Positions 60,387 to 64,000 of a DNA stretch of 64,000 bases are shown here, piece by piece (position 1 is the stretch's first letter; each line of letters starts with the position of its first letter). The notes below the pieces were generated by a model. That model did not search any database and was not told the origin of the DNA. It saw only the letters and a program-made list of their open reading frames with translations. This DNA is from Methanosarcina sp. KYL-1 (GTDB lineage: Archaea > Halobacteriota > Methanosarcinia > Methanosarcinales > Methanosarcinaceae), in contig NZ_VOUA01000015.1 of the NCBI RefSeq assembly GCF_024372725.1, positions 1-64,000 on the forward strand, written 5' to 3'. A program made the translations under genes and the position numbers.

Positions 60387-61439
60387 ATGGTACTGAGCGC
60401 GAACCGGAATGTCTGGAGATTTCTGCTAGCAATCTCCGTGTTTTTTGCAGGTTTCTTTGGAATCCTGTTTTATTTCCAGGATATTTTCATAATCCTTATT
60501 CTGGGAGCTGTCCTGCTCCTTATAAGTGAAAAATTGCTCTCCTATTTCAACAGGGTGATGGATAGGTTTCCTAACCTGAACAGGAAAGTGGTAGGAGCCG
60601 CTCTGATCGCCTTTGCCTTCCTTTCCTTCTTTTACCTGGTCAGCAGCCAGATGCACTGGATAGTGGCCCTGGTTGCGGAAGCTGCAACAGTACAGCAGGA
60701 CTATTTGAGCGGGTCTTCCGCGCTTTTCGGGAGTGATTCCGAGTTTGCAAGGCTTACGGATTCAGGGGTTATCAGGCCCGAAGACCTGCAGGCGGTTGGC
60801 AACGCCATCTTTACCGAGCTTACCGGGACTATTTCTAAAGTTTCATACTATCTTTTCTCTGGGGTCCTCATAATTCCCCTGATGTTCAGCCTGTATTTCA
60901 GGCGCCGCAATAACCTGGACAGCTACATCTACGGACACGCCCATCCGAAACATGCCGAAGTGGTCCTCAGGGCCTTAAAAAGCATTGGAAAGGAGCTTGA
61001 AGATTTCTTCAGCGCAAAGATGCTGGAAAGCGCTGTCGTGGGCTTGATCTGCTGCATAGGCTTTTATCTTGCAGGAGTTGACGGCTGGTTTTTCCTTGGG
61101 GTCCTTGCAGGTTTCCTGAACATCATCCCCTACATCGGCCCGATTATAGGGGCCATACCCCCCATTATAGTAGGCTACTTCAACAGCCCGGAAACCGCTA
61201 TCCTCGCAGCAGCCACGGTCCTGGTTGCCCAGCTTGTGGACAACTTTTACCTTATCCCTTTCATGATTTCCGAAAAGGTAAACATCAACCCCCTCCTGAG
61301 TGTGGTCCTGACTCTGGCTGCCTCCAAGCTGCTCGGGCCCCTCGGGATGATATTTGCAATCCCGATTTTCATCATATATAAGATAATAATTATCGAATCC
61401 TACAAAGCCCTGGTGAAGATTTATCCCGATGAGGACTGA
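60387..61439 (+). CDS. AI-2E/PerM-family membrane permease
   Basis: 350 aa with about eight hydrophobic helices and the family signatures GVLAGFLNIIPYIGPIIGAI and NINPLLSVVLTLAASKLLG near the C terminus. Related proteins are AI-2 exporters or Na+/H+ antiporters; the function here is open. The gene has its own TATA box upstream and is followed by the ABC genes. Confidence 0.9.
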   Translation: MVLSANRNVWRFLLAISVFFAGFFGILFYFQDIFIILILGAVLLLISEKLLSYFNRVMDRFPNLNRKVVGAALIAFAFLSFFYLVSSQMHWIVALVAEAATVQQDYLSGSSALFGSDSEFARLTDSGVIRPEDLQAVGNAIFTELTGTISKVSYYLFSGVLIIPLMFSLYFRRRNNLDSYIYGHAHPKHAEVVLRALKSIGKELEDFFSAKMLESAVVGLICCIGFYLAGVDGWFFLGVLAGFLNIIPYIGPIIGAIPPIIVGYFNSPETAILAAATVLVAQLVDNFYLIPFMISEKVNINPLLSVVLTLAASKLLGPLGMIFAIPIFIIYKIIIIESYKALVKIYPDED

Positions 61440-61526
61440 AGAAATGTAAAAGGAATATTACAGGGACTGAAGAAATGTAAAAGGAATATTACAGGGACTG
61501 AAGAAATGTAAAAGGAATATTACAGG
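61433..61526 (+). repeat. 31-bp tandem repeat, 3 copies, between the permease and ABC genes
   Basis: The unit GGACTGAAGAAATGTAAAAG plus GAATATTACAG recurs exactly at a 31-bp period (copies around 61433, 61464 and 61495). The first copy overlaps the AI-2E gene's stop, and the last ends at the ribosome-binding region of the ATPase gene. It probably arose by recent duplication of this intergenic piece. Confidence 0.9.
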
Positions 61527-61535
61527 AGCCAGGGA

Positions 61536-62297
61536 ATGATTGAAGTAAAAGGTCTCTCAAAATCTTTCGGAAATGTAAAAGCAGTTGACGGTGTGGCCCT
61601 CTCCGTGGGTAAAGGGGAACTCTTCGGCCTCCTGGGCCCTAACGGCTCCGGAAAAACGACTATGATTAAAATGCTCACAGGCCAGATAAAACCCGGCTTC
61701 GGCTCCCTGAGGGTGCATGGTGTGGACGTCCTCAAAGACCCCCTCAGGGTCCGGGAACTTGTGGGGATAATCCCGGAGCAGGAAACCCCTCCCAGCTTCC
61801 TCACCGCAGAAGAGTACCTTCATTTTGTTGCAAAGATCAGGAAACTCGAAAGGTATGAGGAAACCTGTGAAAAGTGGTTTGACTTCTTCAATTTCGGGGA
61901 CCAGAAAAACGTGCTCTGCAAAGACCTCTCCCGGGGCACAAGGCAGAAGCTGATGTTTGCCCAGGCTTTCCTGCACGAGCCCGAACTTGCCATCATTGAC
62001 GAGCCCCTGATCAACCTGGACCCCGTGATGCAGCGGAAGGTAAAGGATTTCCTCCGGGGATACGTGAAAAACGATGGTACGGTCTTTATTTCCACCCACA
62101 TACTTGAAATTGCAAGAGAGATCTGCACAAGCATCGGGATCATCTATAAGGGGAAACTGGTCTACACCGGGCGTATGGACGAACTTGGTCTGGAAGGCAG
62201 GAACCTGGAAGGGTTCTTCCTGGAACTGGTGGGGCAGCCAGGGGAAAAACAGGCGAATTATGAGACGGGAATTACCGGGATGATTGCCCGGGAATGA
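61536..62297 (+). CDS. ABC transporter ATP-binding protein
   Basis: 253 aa: Walker A GPNGSGKTTMIK (about residue 34), the ABC signature LSRGTRQKLM (normally LSGGQ), Walker B LAIIDEPLINLDP (with LID-type Glu in DEP) and the switch His in STHILEIA. It belongs to the ABC-2-like group with a short C-terminal region. The partner permease follows 60 bp downstream. The substrate is unknown. Confidence 0.93.
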   Translation: MIEVKGLSKSFGNVKAVDGVALSVGKGELFGLLGPNGSGKTTMIKMLTGQIKPGFGSLRVHGVDVLKDPLRVRELVGIIPEQETPPSFLTAEEYLHFVAKIRKLERYEETCEKWFDFFNFGDQKNVLCKDLSRGTRQKLMFAQAFLHEPELAIIDEPLINLDPVMQRKVKDFLRGYVKNDGTVFISTHILEIAREICTSIGIIYKGKLVYTGRMDELGLEGRNLEGFFLELVGQPGEKQANYETGITGMIARE

Positions 62298-62358
62298 AGG
62301 AATAGAAAACGAACAGGTAGAATCTCAAGCAGAAACGATTACATGGGAATGATTACCT

Positions 62359-63774
62359 ATGTTTGACATTTTTAAAAGCATGATGAAAGAAGAGTGGCGG
62401 ATGCACTCAAGTCTCTTCGGGCATAGCGGCTTTGCCCTCTTTCCGGGTTTCATCTTCCTCTTCACGTTTCTTGTGTGCCTGGTGCTCCCTGTCTTCAGGG
62501 AAATCGTCAGCGATGCGGGGATTGCTCTCGGGATGCACTACTTCTTCCTGCTGGTAGGTGGCATGGTGGGGGCTTTCGGGCTCATGGGGAGAGAGTTCAT
62601 GAACCGGCGTTTCGGGCAGGCAAGCCTGATTGCGTATTCCTCAAGGACGCTTCCGGTTTCCGAGAGGGTCATTTTCCTGAACTTCCTGGTAAAAGATGTC
62701 GTGTACTATTTTTTCCTCTACATCCTGCCCTTCATTGCAGGCTTTGCCCTGGCGGTAAAACTCGTACTTCCCTCAGCCGCCGGGAGCTTCAAGTTCTCTC
62801 TTCTCACCCTCACGCTCTTCCTTTCCTTCATGATCGGGCTTTCCGTTGTGTTTTTCCTTTCTACGGTCTATGCCCATTCGGGAAAAACCGTGATTGCCGG
62901 TTTATTGCTGGCGTTTCCGGTACTGGTTTTTGCCTCCGGGAATTTCAATGGGGAAACCCTCTACGCCCATCCGGGGCTTGCCTTTTACTTGGCCCCTTCC
63001 GAAACCCGGTACCTTCTGGCCCCGGCTTTCCTGATACTCGTCCCTTCCGCTCTTTCCCTTATCTTCCTGAAGGTGGACTATCCCCAGGTCCAGAAGAGTT
63101 TCTCCAACTCCTTTTCCGGGCTTTCTTCCCGACTTGGCTCCTACCGCTACGCATCCTTTGTTGCAAAGGACTTCCTTGACCTGAAAAGAAGTGAAGGCGG
63201 GCTCGGGAAAATCATCTTCTCCTTCCTGCTCCCGGCAACACTGGTGTGGGTGCTGCTTTCTGCCCTTGGAAACGTGATCCCTGCTCTCGACTCCCTGCTA
63301 CTCTTTTCCCTGGTCCTGGGGGTGCTTTCTTCCTCGATGTACAACTGGCTTACGGAATTCGACCTGTTTGCTTCCTACGCTTTCCTCCCCCTGAAAGTCT
63401 CGGACGTTATAAAGAGCAAACTCGACATCTACGCCTTACTCAATGTAGTCCCCTTCGTTTTCCTTTTAGGCCTCGGCTTGAGGACTGAACCTTACACCCT
63501 TGGCCCCTCTTTGCTGGTCTTCCTCTCCATATCTTTCTACATGGTGACAGTGCTTGTCTACCTGACAGGGCTTTACCCTTCAGTGAACCTCTACAATGGA
63601 AAGACCTTCGCCCTCTATGCCCTCTCAATAGTCCCGGTCCTGATCCTCAACATAGTTTTGTCGATACTGGGCCCCTACTATTTGCTTGCGGACCTGGCGC
63701 TGCTGCCTGTAGCCGTTTACCTGCTAGGAAGGAGCTTCAGGAAATGGGACGGGGTGGAAAACCCGCAGTTTTGA
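62359..63774 (+). CDS. ABC transporter membrane protein, partner of the ATPase
   Basis: 471 aa with about ten hydrophobic helices, and cytoplasmic segments such as MGREFMNRRFGQASLIAYSS and VKDFLDLKRSEGG-like loops. It does not match a specific ABC permease family I can name, but its position and polytopic nature fit a partner of the preceding ATPase. Starts at ATG 62359. Confidence 0.78.
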   Translation: MFDIFKSMMKEEWRMHSSLFGHSGFALFPGFIFLFTFLVCLVLPVFREIVSDAGIALGMHYFFLLVGGMVGAFGLMGREFMNRRFGQASLIAYSSRTLPVSERVIFLNFLVKDVVYYFFLYILPFIAGFALAVKLVLPSAAGSFKFSLLTLTLFLSFMIGLSVVFFLSTVYAHSGKTVIAGLLLAFPVLVFASGNFNGETLYAHPGLAFYLAPSETRYLLAPAFLILVPSALSLIFLKVDYPQVQKSFSNSFSGLSSRLGSYRYASFVAKDFLDLKRSEGGLGKIIFSFLLPATLVWVLLSALGNVIPALDSLLLFSLVLGVLSSSMYNWLTEFDLFASYAFLPLKVSDVIKSKLDIYALLNVVPFVFLLGLGLRTEPYTLGPSLLVFLSISFYMVTVLVYLTGLYPSVNLYNGKTFALYALSIVPVLILNIVLSILGPYYLLADLALLPVAVYLLGRSFRKWDGVENPQF

Positions 63775-63814
63775 GGAGTTCGGGGCTATTGCTTGAGGTA
63801 CATTGTCAGCGATT

Positions 63815-63950
63815 ATGATAATTTAGAGTTAATGGGGATCTGAAGTTGATGATAATTCATGCTCGATGAAGATTCGGGGTTGATGACAATTCGGAGTTGA
63901 TGAGGTTTTACTCGATGGAGACTCGGAGTTGATGAGGATTTGTACCTGAT
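63815..63950 (+). repeat. Degenerate GATGA/TTCGG repeats after the ABC operon
   Basis: Short imperfect units built on GTTGATGANRATTCGGRGTTGATGAGG occur several times between 63815 and 63950. No gene or hairpin seen. Confidence 0.5.
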
Positions 63951-63974
63951 TTCAAAGCTAAGGAGAAAGAAACT

Positions 63975-64000
63975 ATGCTTCCTTACTTAATTGCACTGGC
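63975..64000 (+). CDS. Start of a gene running off the window (3' partial)
   Basis: GGAG (63962-63965) 9 bp before ATG 63975, then MLPYLIAL and the window ends. Hydrophobic start, perhaps another membrane component of the ABC system. Only the start codon region is visible. Confidence 0.5.

Overview
The window looks like chromosomal DNA of a methanogenic archaeon of the Methanosarcina type. The reasons are an archaeal enolase with a Methanosarcina-like N terminus, a regulator with the methanogen FilR1 (DUF1724) domain, a SET-domain protein of the kind described in Methanosarcina mazei, TATA-box promoters (several apparently leaderless), GGTGA/GGAGG Shine-Dalgarno sites, long intergenic gaps and many large TPR or surface proteins. 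I see no rRNA, tRNA or CRISPR array. The species cannot be fixed from the sequence alone.

Layout. 1-260: right end of an IS200/IS605-IS1341 (tnpB) element. 0.4-6.8 kb: HTH regulator, enolase, FtsX-like permease, TauE/SafE exporter and a ThyX-like protein. 7.2-11.4 kb: a three-gene cassette (CHAT protease/NB-ARC/TPR protein, zinc-ribbon protein, two-TM protein). 11.5-17.8 kb: an MFS exporter and three tandem APC amino-acid transporters. 17.9-23.4 kb: a giant TPR membrane protein broken by a one-base homopolymer change. 23.7-26.2 kb: a proton P-type ATPase. 26.6-30.1 kb: an AT-rich island with an E1-like enzyme, a JAMM peptidase fused to an E2-like domain, a second E2-like protein, a PH-like protein and a 47-residue protein. 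31.0-32.9 kb: SET protein and two membrane proteins. 33.1-35.8 kb: an AT-rich three-gene operon with a PD-(D/E)XK-like protein. 36.2-39.7 kb: PPOX-family protein, acetolactate-synthase-like enzyme preceded by a Val/Leu-rich leader ORF, a 32-aa membrane protein and a RelBE pair. 39.8-45.6 kb: contractile-tail sheath and spike genes, then a VWA/MoxR (ViaA/RavA-like) pair. 46.5-48.1 kb: NosD-like beta-helix surface protein. 48.5-55.1 kb: a TetR regulator and redox/detoxification genes sharing a TGACT-N4-AGTCA operator. 55.6-60.2 kb: MarR, TrmB-like and FilR1-type regulators around an RND exporter. 60.4-64.0 kb: AI-2E-family permease and an ABC transporter.

The most interesting signals are: (1) the ubiquitin-like conjugation island, which has one E2-like copy with a candidate catalytic Cys and one without, bracketed by an imperfect 36-bp direct repeat; (2) eight copies of a small hairpin element with visible covariation, arranged as four inverted pairs, two of which bracket complete gene cassettes; (3) four genes whose well-placed ribosome-binding site points at ATA or ACG, with no ATG/GTG/TTG available upstream of the conserved N terminus; (4) a Val/Leu-rich leader ORF plus hairpin before the acetolactate-synthase-like gene; (5) a TetR operator family covering the 48.5-55 kb region; and (6) the homopolymer frameshift in the giant TPR gene.
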